From Chloroflexota bacterium (GTDB lineage: Bacteria; Chloroflexota; Ktedonobacteria; Ktedonobacterales; Ktedonobacteraceae), in contig VBJK01000102.1 of NCBI GenBank assembly GCA_005879655.1, forward strand, positions 1-34,156: DNA of 34,156 bases, written 5' to 3'. How positions within the stretch are numbered: position 1 is the stretch's first letter; each line of letters begins with the position of its first letter. A model generated the notes under the pieces. The model made no database searches. It was given only the letters and a program-made list of their open reading frames with translations, and was not told the DNA's origin. Of the stretch, positions 25,510-33,655 are shown piece after piece. Made by a program: the position numbers and the translations under genes.

Positions 25510-26565
25510 TTGTTAGAAAATAAGTGGTATGATATAGTAAGGCAGGCAATACATGCACCTAGCGGCGAGGGGATGAAGACGATACTGGATACGTTATGGT
25601 CTTCAGGAGTTTATGAGATGCGCTCTTCTCCTCTGCGCATTGCGTGTACAGTTGTATTAGAAGAACAGACTACGGAGCTGCCTGCCAGTGTAGGCTGGTT
25701 ACTCAAAAGAATACGCGATGCGGGGTTTCCACCAGCTTATCCTAACTATCTTGCGATGGATGCGCTTGGCGTCTGTGATCCTGCGCGTATGAGCAGCCCT
25801 CAATTAGCTAAAGCTACCTTCCATCTCATTTATGATCTCTTACTCCAGCTCTTGGAGGTTCCACAGTTAGCAAATCACCCGCAAAGAGCGCGGTTGGAAA
25901 AGGCCGTCCATCGTATCCTGGAGAAGTGTCGCGAGTATGCTTTTTCTAAGACACCGGTAGCGGCGCTGCCTCGGTACGCTATAGAAATCTCTCTATCACC
26001 TGAATCGAATGTACTGGATGAATTGATCTTTTTGCGCGTCTTGCAATGTACAGACTCGGTATTCTTCACGACTTCAGCGCTTGCGGATACAGCGAATGAA
26101 ATGATCGAGTATGATAATCTGGTTGAGGCCATTGTAGCGCTTCATTGGTTGGCTTGCTTATCAAGTATGCTACTGCCACTCTTGCGTCCGTTGGTTTCTA
26201 TGTCTATCGATAATTGGTGGCAGATCCGACCACGTATTGAGAAGCCAAGTGCGATACAGTCCACTTACTTCCATAAACTTTGTGGTCAGCTGAATCAGAT
26301 ACGACGCATCCTCGATCATACCCATACGTCTGAAGAGCAGCAGCGTTATATCCCTATGTGCTCTGAGCTGATGGACCTGGCATATGCTTCTATTCAGTCA
26401 TGGTACAATGCACACACGAGAATTGCTGCGAAATATGGCAGAGCTACGGCGGTGTATAAGCCAAAGGGCGTTGCATGGCTGGAGAAACAAATTCCGTTGC
26501 CAGAGTTTGCCAATTCAGCTAGCGCTGTTAAGGCATTAGCGGCTAAGCAAAAGATGGCTGATTAG
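25510..26565 (+). CDS. Uncharacterised mostly helical protein
   Basis: I do not recognise this 351-residue product. It is soluble, without signal peptide or membrane helix, and is predicted by eye to be mainly alpha-helical: repeated Leu-rich amphipathic stretches such as FHLIYDLLLQLLEV, LEKAVHRILEKCREY and VEAIVALHWLACLSSMLLPL. No catalytic motif or repeat stands out. The C terminus is basic (AVKALAAKQKMAD). TTG 25510 is chosen because GAGGAGG lies five bases upstream. The frame is open from another TTG at 25462, which has no ribosome site. It stands alone: the gene on the left is divergent, and a repeat cluster follows on the right. Codon use looks like the neighbours. Confidence 0.7.
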   Translation: MLENKWYDIVRQAIHAPSGEGMKTILDTLWSSGVYEMRSSPLRIACTVVLEEQTTELPASVGWLLKRIRDAGFPPAYPNYLAMDALGVCDPARMSSPQLAKATFHLIYDLLLQLLEVPQLANHPQRARLEKAVHRILEKCREYAFSKTPVAALPRYAIEISLSPESNVLDELIFLRVLQCTDSVFFTTSALADTANEMIEYDNLVEAIVALHWLACLSSMLLPLLRPLVSMSIDNWWQIRPRIEKPSAIQSTYFHKLCGQLNQIRRILDHTHTSEEQQRYIPMCSELMDLAYASIQSWYNAHTRIAAKYGRATAVYKPKGVAWLEKQIPLPEFANSASAVKALAAKQKMAD

Positions 26566-26591
26566 GGCGCTTGTTAATGTGTTGTAGGTAA

Positions 26592-26666
26592 GAAGAAATG
26601 TGTAGCCGCGCAATTTATTGCGCCGCGCGCACCAATAAACGCCTGTAGCTGCACAATTCATTGTGC
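26592..26666. repeat. Two palindromic repeat copies of the dispersed family
   Basis: GTAGCCGCGCAATTTATTGC at about 26593 and GTAGCTGCACAATTCATTGT at about 26645 are two short palindromes with the same core as those at 1394-1449, 6220-6266 and 23376-23391. They begin about 30 bases after the gene ending at 26565. Confidence 0.65.
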
Positions 26667-26674
26667 CTGTTTCC

Positions 26675-26776
26675 GCTGTTTATGCGTCTGGCGCAAGCAA
26701 TTGCGCGGCTACGGGACGTGTTACTGCTGTTTATGCGTCTGGCGCAAGCAATTGCGCGGCTACGGGACGTGTTACT
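26675..26776. repeat. 51-bp tandem duplication
   Basis: 26675-26725 and 26726-26776 are identical 51-base units. Each contains GCGCAAGCAATTGCGC followed by GGCTAC, so each unit itself carries the palindromic core of the dispersed family, read on the other strand. The second unit runs into the 3' end of the broken regulator gene. Confidence 0.85.
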
Positions 26777-27203
26777 GCTCTCCTTGGTGCAAAGAAGTGC
26801 TAACAGGGAACTGAAGCTCGGTCACGAACTGAGTTTCATCGCCGCCAGGTTCATACACAAGGCTAAGTTCGCGATTGGGGCCACTGATCTGATAACCGTT
26901 GGTTTCAATCCATTTGAGAATAACGTCATATGCTTGCTTCATAGTGCTGAAGCTACCGTGGTGAATCACTGAGGCCATTGTCTCTACGGCTGGCAGCTCG
27001 ACCACTTTCACCTCCTCGTCAGCAGGAAGTGTTCCTTTAGCGGTGGTACTCTCTTAACAATGACATCATATGCGGGCATCATAGCCTCCTGTTCAAGTGC
27101 TTGCAGCCATGCTTCTATCCGTGCCAGCCGGGCCTGTCCCTCAGCGAGTTGCTGGTGCAGCTCAACCTGTTTGAACCGCAGCATCCCCACAAGCATTAAG
27201 TTA
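26772..27203 (-). pseudogene. Remnant of a MerR-family regulator with GyrI-like effector domain
   Basis: Two fragments of one ancestral gene are visible on the minus strand. 27203-27008 encodes the helical linker of MerR activators (GMLRFKQVELHQQLAEGQAR, LARIEAWLQALEQE) and the first strand of a GyrI-like ligand-binding domain (MPAYDVIVKRVPPL). 27011-26772 encodes only its end (VVELPAVETMASVIHHGSFS, WIETNGYQISGPNRE, VTELQFPV). Intact relatives need an N-terminal helix-turn-helix and about 60 more residues between these parts, and both are missing. The N-terminal loss coincides with a GC-rich repeat at 27205-27253. The fragments overlap as ATGA, so small peptides might still be made, but a DNA-binding regulator cannot be. 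Confidence 0.75.
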
Positions 27204-27204
27204 A

Positions 27205-27253
27205 GCGGGGGTCCAGGGGGCTTCGCCCCTGGCGGGGTTTGGGGTGTCCCCAA
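27205..27253. repeat. GC-rich repeat, left copy
   Basis: The stretch, with cores GTCCAGGGGGCTTCGCCCCT and GGCGGGGTTTGGGGTGTCCC, matches the reverse complement of 28218-28266 at about 40 of 48 positions. It contains its own hairpin (CCAGGGGGC/GCCCCTGG). It is far richer in G+C than the flanks and cuts the MerR remnant. Confidence 0.75.
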
Positions 27254-27334
27254 ATACTTCCTTCTTGCTGCCCTACGAGCTTCCACTTCTACACACCCAA
27301 AAAAGAATACTCTAAATACCTAAACGTACAACAC

Positions 27335-27380
27335 TTGACAGTACAACAAGTCATGTTTCACAATGTTAGAACAACATTTC
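27335..27380 (+). promoter_or_regulatory. Promoter and possible SOS-like box for the Rad52-like gene
   Basis: A consensus -35 TTGACA (27335-27340) is followed after 18 bases by CACAAT (27359-27364). Transcription would begin near 27371. The overlapping GAACAACATTTC (27369-27380) differs by one base from the GAAC-N4-GTTC LexA box of Gram-positive bacteria; AATGTT/AACATT (27362-27378) is also an inverted repeat there. Damage control is inference. Confidence 0.45.
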
Positions 27381-27396
27381 TACGAAGGAGCAAGAG

Positions 27397-28149
27397 ATGA
27401 GCATGCAAAGCAATGGGCAGAGCCGAGACGTGCAACGTCCTCACACATTTAATCCGAACGATTATGTAGTACATCTCAAGAATAAAGCAGGCACTAGCGA
27501 GTATCTCCCTGTCCAATGGCGGCTTGTCTGGTTCCGCGAACGGTTTCCTAACGGCAGCATTGAGACTGAAATACTTCACCTTGACCTGGATCGCGAGACT
27601 GAAGAGGAGATAGAGGTCTGGAATAGCGAAGCTGAACAAAATGAAAAAGTGACAAAACATGGCAAAGGTCTGGTGATTTTTAAAGCTACCGTCAAGGATG
27701 GCAAAGGCGGAGTCGCAAGCGGCACGAAGATGGAGAAAGCTGCCTCCTTCAGCGATTGGCTTGAAAAAGCTGAGACCGGCGCAATTGGCCGCGCACTGGC
27801 AGGACTTGGCTTCGGCACACAATTTGCCCCCGAATTGAGCGAGGAACACCGTATCGTGGATAGCCCAGTCGCCAGAAAGAATACATCGACAAATGGCAAT
27901 CTTTCAGCTACGCGCGCGCCGATAGGGAATGCTCAACAGACGATCAATAATAAGCAGTTGCCGCTGCCCGAAGATCTGCAAGGGGCTGCAACTGAACAAC
28001 AACTTACTGGGATTCGTAAGTTGTGCGAACACCTGGGTAAGGCAGAACCAGAAAATATTACTAAGCTCACTTCGCTTAATGCACGGAAATTGATTCAGCA
28101 ACTCTCTGCCGAATACCAGCAATCTAAACAAGGTACTAAGGTTTCCTGA
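27397..28149 (+). CDS. Rad52/DdrA-like single-strand DNA-binding or annealing protein (putative)
   Basis: The 250-residue protein resembles a widespread phage and bacterial group related to Rad52/DdrA or similar single-strand annealing proteins. The visible signature is YLPVQWRLVWFRERFP (37-52), a beta-hairpin region ending in GLVIFKATVKDG (91-102), and the conserved helix WLEKAETGAIGRALAGLGF (121-139) followed by GTQFAP. The last 90 residues are Gln/Asn/Thr-rich, with a possible small C-terminal helical domain (TEQQLTGIRKLCEHLG), often used to bind partners. Such proteins coat or anneal DNA ends in repair. The start ATG 27397 has AAGGAG six bases upstream. The gene is alone, with its own promoter, and is flanked by inverted GC-rich repeats. 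The exact family was not tested by search. Confidence 0.6.
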   Translation: MSMQSNGQSRDVQRPHTFNPNDYVVHLKNKAGTSEYLPVQWRLVWFRERFPNGSIETEILHLDLDRETEEEIEVWNSEAEQNEKVTKHGKGLVIFKATVKDGKGGVASGTKMEKAASFSDWLEKAETGAIGRALAGLGFGTQFAPELSEEHRIVDSPVARKNTSTNGNLSATRAPIGNAQQTINNKQLPLPEDLQGAATEQQLTGIRKLCEHLGKAEPENITKLTSLNARKLIQQLSAEYQQSKQGTKVS

Positions 28150-28184
28150 GTCTCCCCATTCTTTCAAGTATAGGTTTTTTTGTG

Positions 28185-28292
28185 CGCCCCCTTCGGGGGC
28201 GGGAAGGGAGGGCAAATCAGGGGACTCCCCTGAAACCCCACCAGGGGCGCGGCCCCTGGACCCCGTCAGGGGCTGCGCGCTTGGACCCCACC
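28185..28292. repeat. GC-rich repeat cluster, right copy
   Basis: The cluster starts with a perfect hairpin CGCCCCC-TTC-GGGGGCG (28185-28201). 28218-28266 is the inverted partner of the repeat at 27205-27253, and 28269-28292 is a further partial unit (CAGGGGCTGCGC, TTGGACCCCACC). A T7 run precedes the hairpin rather than following it, so it is not a standard terminator for the gene ending at 28149. Confidence 0.75.
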
Positions 28293-28393
28293 TCCAATGT
28301 GGGCAACCGCTCAAATAAGAGAGAGGTCAAAACACGGTATTGTCCCTTGTGGTTGCCCTGGGCGTCGGGGGAGACTATGCTGCAAACCTGCGA

Positions 28394-31225
28394 TCAAATC
28401 TTGCCTACTACGAGTAGCAAGCCCTGTATGAGCACCACAAGTGCAATGATTGCAAAGAGTGGCCAGATAAATTGAGCTAGAGCACAGATGAGCGCTAAAC
28501 CGAGTATGATCTGTAACGTTCGTAGCATAAAGGGAGTCGCAACGTTTCTCAGCCAGAACAAGGAGACTACAACGGTCAATAGTAGAGCAAGGGGTGTAAA
28601 GAGTGCTAACGCAGTTGGCATAGTGGGAGCATTGACAGACAATCCTTGTTGCAAAAACAAGAGTGACAGCACAGGATTATCTCCCGCTAAGAATAGCGTA
28701 CAGACTAGCATATTTGTTAGTGCTGTAAAAGGCGCAACAATGCCAAAGGGACGTGCATTATCAAATGGCTTGCGTGACCAGCAAAAGTGGCAGAACGTGG
28801 CAAATGCTATGATACCTATGATTACTTGAAGCACAAAGATTTCTTGCCACAAGACAATAGTCTGTTTCGCTACTCCATAGTCCGTCAATCTAATGGGGAA
28901 TACAGCATGAAATGGTTCATGGCGACCAAAAGACCACTGTAAGAGGAGACATATCACCACGCTCAACACAATCATAATATGCCCCATTCCAGCTGCAAGC
29001 TTCCCAACACACGTTGCCCAATCGCCTGTAGGGGAGGCGACACCTTTCCTGGCTGCCGCAAGCATAATGGAGACGATAGTACAAAGCAGAGTACAACACA
29101 GTGCAAGACAGAGTAACAGGACCAATAAAACATTCAAGGGTTCTTTCTCCAGCGTATTATACTGGTGCCAAGCGGCTAGCTGAAGTCCTATGCATCCTGC
29201 GGCAAGAGTAAAGAAGGCGATGTAGTCTAGCAGAGATCGTCCTGTACGCTTAAATAGCGTGATCAGTAAAATAGCCGCCAGTAAGAGAAAACCCCCAAAA
29301 ACGATCTGGTCGAGAGAGAGTACATCCAGAAATCTTGCGCTTAACGAGTAGCTCTGTCCAGCTGAGGTCGCTGGCAACAGAATGGATGGGGCCAGGACCT
29401 GCTGAAGCGTTCCACTTACGATTGCCAGTAGCAGTACTGGCATACGAGCAATACGCGACTCAGCAGGATAACGCAAAGACAAAACACAGAGGAACGGCGG
29501 GGCCAGGATTAACAACCAGTTAATCACATTGATGGTAAGTAACTCTCTAGACGTTGGAGAGGCGTATTGAAATAATACTAATAATTCTTGCTTGCCCAGT
29601 AGCCATTGTTGCCATACAGACACGAGCGCCATGAATGCAATGAGGATACGATCCCATCTAGAGAAAGGACGCAACAAAGATACCAGAGCAAGACATGCGA
29701 TTACAGCAAGTAGTAGAACTACAGCGCTATACGCGTCTAAACCCATCATGCGTGCCCAGGGCAGTGGCGGTAACTCGTGTCCGCTGATGTGCAGTTGTAT
29801 AAGTACACAGACGCTGGCAATAGCGATAACTAGCAAGCGTTCCAGCCATGGTGAGACCCTAGCTGGACGCATCAGTGATAGGGACGAGAGCGTGATAAAG
29901 AGTATACTGAAGACGCTACTCAGAGAAAGCGTATTCAGCCAACTCTGTATGTTCTGCTGCGTCGCCAGTGAGAGACAAAGCAGGCTCGCTGCTAATACCA
30001 ATGGCACTAACTTGTTACGCGTATAGTCATCGATGTGCCGACGCAAGCTGGTCAGGAAGGCTATCATGAGTAATATCAGGGCTAGCAATGAGAGCACAAC
30101 TTGGGGAGGACTATGCAGCCATGTGAGCATGGCGATACTTCCCAGGACAGTAAGCAAGCTTAGCGCGACCGAGAATGGCGAGAGCTGCAATTGCCTTATT
30201 GCGTCGCGTAAAGGCTCAGCAACCCTCTGAGCTGGCAGGGTGGTACCTCTTCCTGCTCCGACTGCCGCAGGAGAGCCTTGACTTGGCTGTGGCTGCCCTT
30301 GGACCTGCATATTGTTCGTGAGAGTAGGATTGTAATAACGTCCCTTCGTATGTGAGACGCTATTCATACTGACAGTAGTTGTGCGCGCTTCATCGATAAT
30401 CTTCTCCAATCTCTGCCGTACTAGCTCGGCACTTGCTGGACGATCCTTTTCGTTTATCGCAACGAGCTGTAAGATGAGCGTATCAAGATTGACTGGGACT
30501 TGCTGATGATAGAGACGTACGCTGCGAAAATTGAAGGGATTGGGAGTGTTCTGTAGAGGATGGCGGCCCGTCAGACAATAGTGGAGCGTTGCACCGAGAC
30601 CGTAGAGATCTGAGCGAGGACTGGTTTGCTCAGTTCCATACTGCTCTGGTGGGCAGAAGCCCTTCGATCCAAAATAGACGGTATCGAAGCGTTTTCCAGG
30701 CTGAAAGAAGCGAGCAATGCCAAAATCGATCAGAAAGACACGGCCATCAGTAGTCACCATCACATTATCAGGTTTGAGGTCACGGAAGATAATCGGTTGT
30801 GGCTGCTGTTTGTGCAGGTAGGAGAGCACCGAGCAGAGCTGTAGCGCATATTGGAGCATGTCCATGGCTGGTAACTGCCGAGATGCAGAGCCATCTACTA
30901 GCTGCGTCAACGTTTTTCCCTCGATGAAGTCCATGACCAAGTAATGGTGTCCACCCTCGCTAAAAGAACCATAGACACAAGGAAGATTTGCATGGGAGAG
31001 CTTGCTCAGTATCTCCGCTTCCTGGCGAAAACGCTGTTGCGCCTCTGCGAGTCTATCCGTGGGCATATTTTGTTGGCTCATCTCTTTTACCGCAACCCAA
31101 CGGCCCATCCTCCGACTATCTTTTGCCCGATAGACGTGTCCCATACCGCCTTTGCCAATTGATCCGTGGATGATATATCGTCCTTGCAGTATCGTGCCAC
31201 CGGAGAGTAATCCTGTATCCGCCAT
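28394..31225 (-). CDS. Ser/Thr protein kinase with large polytopic membrane domain
   Basis: The 943-residue protein begins with a Pkn2-family kinase domain (about 15-285) and continues, after a short Gln/Pro-rich linker, into a membrane region (about 340-943) with more than a dozen hydrophobic helices. Kinase motifs are present: IGKGGMGHVY (23-32), VAVKEM (K47), E69, FRDLKPDN (D149, N154; Phe replaces the usual His of HRD), DFG (D167) and CPPEQYG. It should be active, and the Phe form is shared with the kinase at 33656. The membrane half matches no transporter or enzyme I can name; it may be a sensor. The start ATG 31225 has GAGGT about six bases upstream, and TATAAT lies at 31345-31350. It stands alone on its strand. 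Confidence 0.85.
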   Translation of the reverse strand: MADTGLLSGGTILQGRYIIHGSIGKGGMGHVYRAKDSRRMGRWVAVKEMSQQNMPTDRLAEAQQRFRQEAEILSKLSHANLPCVYGSFSEGGHHYLVMDFIEGKTLTQLVDGSASRQLPAMDMLQYALQLCSVLSYLHKQQPQPIIFRDLKPDNVMVTTDGRVFLIDFGIARFFQPGKRFDTVYFGSKGFCPPEQYGTEQTSPRSDLYGLGATLHYCLTGRHPLQNTPNPFNFRSVRLYHQQVPVNLDTLILQLVAINEKDRPASAELVRQRLEKIIDEARTTTVSMNSVSHTKGRYYNPTLTNNMQVQGQPQPSQGSPAAVGAGRGTTLPAQRVAEPLRDAIRQLQLSPFSVALSLLTVLGSIAMLTWLHSPPQVVLSLLALILLMIAFLTSLRRHIDDYTRNKLVPLVLAASLLCLSLATQQNIQSWLNTLSLSSVFSILFITLSSLSLMRPARVSPWLERLLVIAIASVCVLIQLHISGHELPPLPWARMMGLDAYSAVVLLLAVIACLALVSLLRPFSRWDRILIAFMALVSVWQQWLLGKQELLVLFQYASPTSRELLTINVINWLLILAPPFLCVLSLRYPAESRIARMPVLLLAIVSGTLQQVLAPSILLPATSAGQSYSLSARFLDVLSLDQIVFGGFLLLAAILLITLFKRTGRSLLDYIAFFTLAAGCIGLQLAAWHQYNTLEKEPLNVLLVLLLCLALCCTLLCTIVSIMLAAARKGVASPTGDWATCVGKLAAGMGHIMIVLSVVICLLLQWSFGRHEPFHAVFPIRLTDYGVAKQTIVLWQEIFVLQVIIGIIAFATFCHFCWSRKPFDNARPFGIVAPFTALTNMLVCTLFLAGDNPVLSLLFLQQGLSVNAPTMPTALALFTPLALLLTVVVSLFWLRNVATPFMLRTLQIILGLALICALAQFIWPLFAIIALVVLIQGLLLVVGKI

Positions 31226-31625
31226 ACGCTACCTCGTACATCTGTTTTTCTAGAGAAATTTTAGAGCGAAACGCTACAGCAGCGCTAGCGCAGAGAAATT
31301 CAGAATAAGACACCACAACATCGCTAGCGCTAGGCTACATCTCTATTATATTAACACATATATTGCTATTAACATAGATCATTTTTCTAGTATTGAAATA
31401 CGAAGCAAGCGGTATCAAACATTACCATCAAGATACGGCGGGGCCTCTTGCCCTAGGTGTGACGGCAACGGCATGGACTGCGCTGTGAGATATGGCTATT
31501 AGCAGCAGTCGATCTAGCTAGACAGTTGGTCTGACATCGACTTCTTTGGAGACTTAGCAGAAGAAAACCCATCAGTGGATAGAGCTTGGAGCGGCTTGTG
31601 AAGCCAATTGAGAAGGGGGAAGAAG
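31226..31625. other. 400-bp region between the kinase and the tRNA genes
   Basis: No gene is supported. Two copies of GCTAGCGC (with flanking AGCGCTAGCGC and TCGCTAGCGCTAG) lie at about 31280 and 31323, possibly an operator. On the minus strand TATAAT (31350-31345) is a perfect -10 box for the kinase gene, with a weak TTAATA 16 bases before it. The rest (31380-31620) shows nothing recognisable. Confidence 0.4.
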
Positions 31626-31699
31626 TGGGCGACTAGGGACTCGAACCCCAGACCTACTGCGTGTAAAGCAGCCGCTCTAACCAACTGAGCTAGTCGCCC
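31626..31699 (-). tRNA. tRNA-Val (anticodon UAC)
   Basis: The minus strand folds into a complete cloverleaf. Acceptor GGGCGAC/GTCGCCC, D-stem GCTC/GAGC with loop AGTTGGTTA, anticodon stem GCTGC/GCAGT with loop TTTACAC (anticodon TAC), T-loop TTCGAGT, discriminator A. No CCA is encoded. It lies 59 bases after the tRNA-Leu gene on the same strand, so both may share a transcript. Confidence 0.95.
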
Positions 31700-31758
31700 G
31701 TATAATCCGTTTGCTTAAAAACGGGCATCCTTACTTGCTTGATGGATGCCCGTCGGGG

Positions 31759-31838
31759 TGCCCTCGAGTGGAGTCGAACCACCACGCCTCTCGGCACAGG
31801 CCCTCAACCTGCTGCGTATACCATTCCGCCACGAGGGC
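31759..31838 (-). tRNA. tRNA-Leu (anticodon GAG)
   Basis: The class II cloverleaf reads on the minus strand: acceptor GCCCTCG/CGAGGGC with discriminator A, anticodon stem GCAGG/CCTGT with loop TTGAGGG (anticodon GAG), a variable arm (GCCGAGAGGC), and T-loop TTCGACT. The 80-base length and long variable arm fit leucine. CCA is not encoded. Confidence 0.95.
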
Positions 31839-31922
31839 AACTGTTTTAACAGACTACGGGAGACATATTACACCTAAGTCCTTCTTTTGTCAACACTTTT
31901 AGCTAGGAAAATTTTGGGAGAT

Positions 31923-33350
31923 TTATCCCTCATTTCTATCACCATTTTCCGCCCTGTAGCGCTGTAACAATCCACCACCTGAACGTGAACTACCAGCCCC
32001 ACTGGCTACACCTACAGCCTCCAACGTACGGCTCGGTAGCAACCTACCAGGTAGCGCGGGTAACGCATCAGTATCCACACGGGGGCGATACACTGGCTGG
32101 GAACGGAACGGCATGGCCCCAACTGGTAGCAATTGCTCTGTTCGCGTTGGTTGCTCTGGTAGACCAGTAGACGGCTCGCTAGATGATGCAGTTGTAGCAG
32201 AATGTACAAGACGATAGCGTCGCAACAAACCCCCTCCCACAGATGCAGCTGGCGCAACAGAAGGGACTGCGGGCAATGGCGTAACAGGCTGGACGAGAGG
32301 AGAAGTTGTTTGCATCGTTTGTCGTTCTAGTGCTTCAGTAGATGCAGGGAAAAGCCCGGCAGGAAAAGCTTCAAGCTGCGCCGAAGCGTGCTCCAGCACT
32401 GGCGAAAACTCGTTGGCATATAATGCAGGTAACGGCGCAGTTGGCTCGCTAATGGTTGATGTTGCAGAGGCCACAGCTTCCCGCACTTGCACCACAGCAG
32501 GTATCGTCGGTAGAAGCGGCACACCCCGTCTGAGCCGCCACGCTATAAAGATAAGAGCAATTACTGCAAATAGACCACTTAATGCCAGAAAGAATTGTGG
32601 TAAGGGTGAGAAGGCTGGTGACTGTGCCGCAGGCTGAAGCTGTTGCGGTTGTAAACTCTGTGTAGATGTGAGCGGCACCTGCTGTGGCGCAACAGGTGCA
32701 GGTTGCTGACCTGCCTGCTGCAAGACCACAGACGAGGGTTGATCATTCATACGTTGATGGTGCAGGATCTGCATAGGTGGTGCGGTGTTGCGATAGTGCA
32801 ACATAAGAGTTGTCACCTTTGCAGCCCATGTGCCAGAGCCAGACGTACCAACATAGGGACCGGAAATACTATAGACGGAGGTAAGGCCACGACTCACATA
32901 GCGGCTTTGCAATACATGAAACCAATCAACAATGGCAGCAGAGTAAGAAGGATACAGCGTATAGCCATCGTAGCCGGAGGAATAACCAGTACTACCACGT
33001 ACAGCGCCAGGATTGCGATCTCCTCGCCCTACGCCAGCCATACCATCGTTCGTTTCCACCCACCAGACAGCCACAGCGAAGGCATCGTCAATGTTCGTCT
33101 GGCGCGCAGTCTGCTCGACCACTTTTCCCGTACCAACCATAGGACTACCAATACCGGCAAAGATTTTATCGACAAAATCCCCCGACAAGGTAGGAGACCC
33201 AACGACATTGCCGCCAGCGGCCCCGCTATTGACACTATAATTCATTTGCCATAGCAACGTCGTCAGGCCGCCACATGCAATAATGAGTATACTTAATAAC
33301 AAGAAGATTGGAGAACGCCAGGAAATATGCCTGACCTGCTTTATCAACAT
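31923..33350 (-). CDS. Membrane-anchored glucosaminidase/lysozyme-like protein with cytoplasmic tail
   Basis: The 475-residue protein has a first membrane helix (about 12-34). An outer domain of about 130 residues follows, resembling peptidoglycan glucosaminidases (FVDKIFAGIGSPMVGTG, AVAVWWVETNDGMAG with the likely catalytic Glu, RNPGAVRG, YPSYSAAIVDWFHVLQSRYV, WAAKVTTLMLHYRN). Next come a Gln/Pro-rich linker, a second helix (FFLALSGLFAVIALIFIAW), and a disordered tail of about 200 residues. The tail holds GGGLLRRYRLVHS and, at the very end, GGGLLQRYRAENG, so a short motif is repeated. Both ends would lie inside the cell. It may cut or sense peptidoglycan at the membrane. The start ATG 33350 has only a weak AGTAGG site. 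It is divergent from the kinase gene at 33656, which invites a functional link, unproven. Confidence 0.7.
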   Translation of the reverse strand: MLIKQVRHISWRSPIFLLLSILIIACGGLTTLLWQMNYSVNSGAAGGNVVGSPTLSGDFVDKIFAGIGSPMVGTGKVVEQTARQTNIDDAFAVAVWWVETNDGMAGVGRGDRNPGAVRGSTGYSSGYDGYTLYPSYSAAIVDWFHVLQSRYVSRGLTSVYSISGPYVGTSGSGTWAAKVTTLMLHYRNTAPPMQILHHQRMNDQPSSVVLQQAGQQPAPVAPQQVPLTSTQSLQPQQLQPAAQSPAFSPLPQFFLALSGLFAVIALIFIAWRLRRGVPLLPTIPAVVQVREAVASATSTISEPTAPLPALYANEFSPVLEHASAQLEAFPAGLFPASTEALERQTMQTTSPLVQPVTPLPAVPSVAPAASVGGGLLRRYRLVHSATTASSSEPSTGLPEQPTRTEQLLPVGAMPFRSQPVYRPRVDTDALPALPGRLLPSRTLEAVGVASGAGSSRSGGGLLQRYRAENGDRNEG

Positions 33351-33655
33351 TACTACCTACTTTGCTACCCTATTCAACACTCTGGTTGATTGCTGGGATG
33401 AAATTAATACAATGGTCCCCAACCATTCCGTAAATGCTTTCGTTTTAGAGAATGAACCCATATGAACGTCCAAATAAGTAGAGGGTTCAGTAAAATGAGA
33501 AGATTGGGTTTTATTAAATTGTACCACGCCATGTGAGATTGGCACTCCAACAACGTTTTTAATAGGTAGTATGTCCCACAAGGGTATGCTATACTGAGGT
33601 CGCAATCATTACATCATGGATCGAGAGCACTAGAGACAAAGATGGGGGGTTCACC
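33351..33655. other. 305-bp divergent intergenic region
   Basis: It should hold promoters for the muramidase-like gene (leftward) and the kinase (rightward). An extended -10, TGC-TATACT (33587-33595), reads toward the kinase and would start RNA near 33602; its -35 is poor. Toward the left I find no pair I trust. The out-of-frame ATG at 33642 and the G6 run at 33644-33649 lie in the kinase leader. Confidence 0.4.

Noticed and set aside
26675..26776. CRISPR array
   Set aside because: Only two adjoining identical 51-bp units with no spacers between them and no cas genes.
26772..27286. Two separate small functional genes
   Set aside because: They are parts of one MerR/GyrI-type regulator missing its DNA-binding domain and the middle of its ligand domain; the first 30 or so residues of the longer frame come from the GC-rich repeat.
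28185..28201. Intrinsic terminator of the Rad52-like gene
   Set aside because: The T-run lies before, not after, the hairpin on the coding strand, and the hairpin belongs to the GC-rich repeat.
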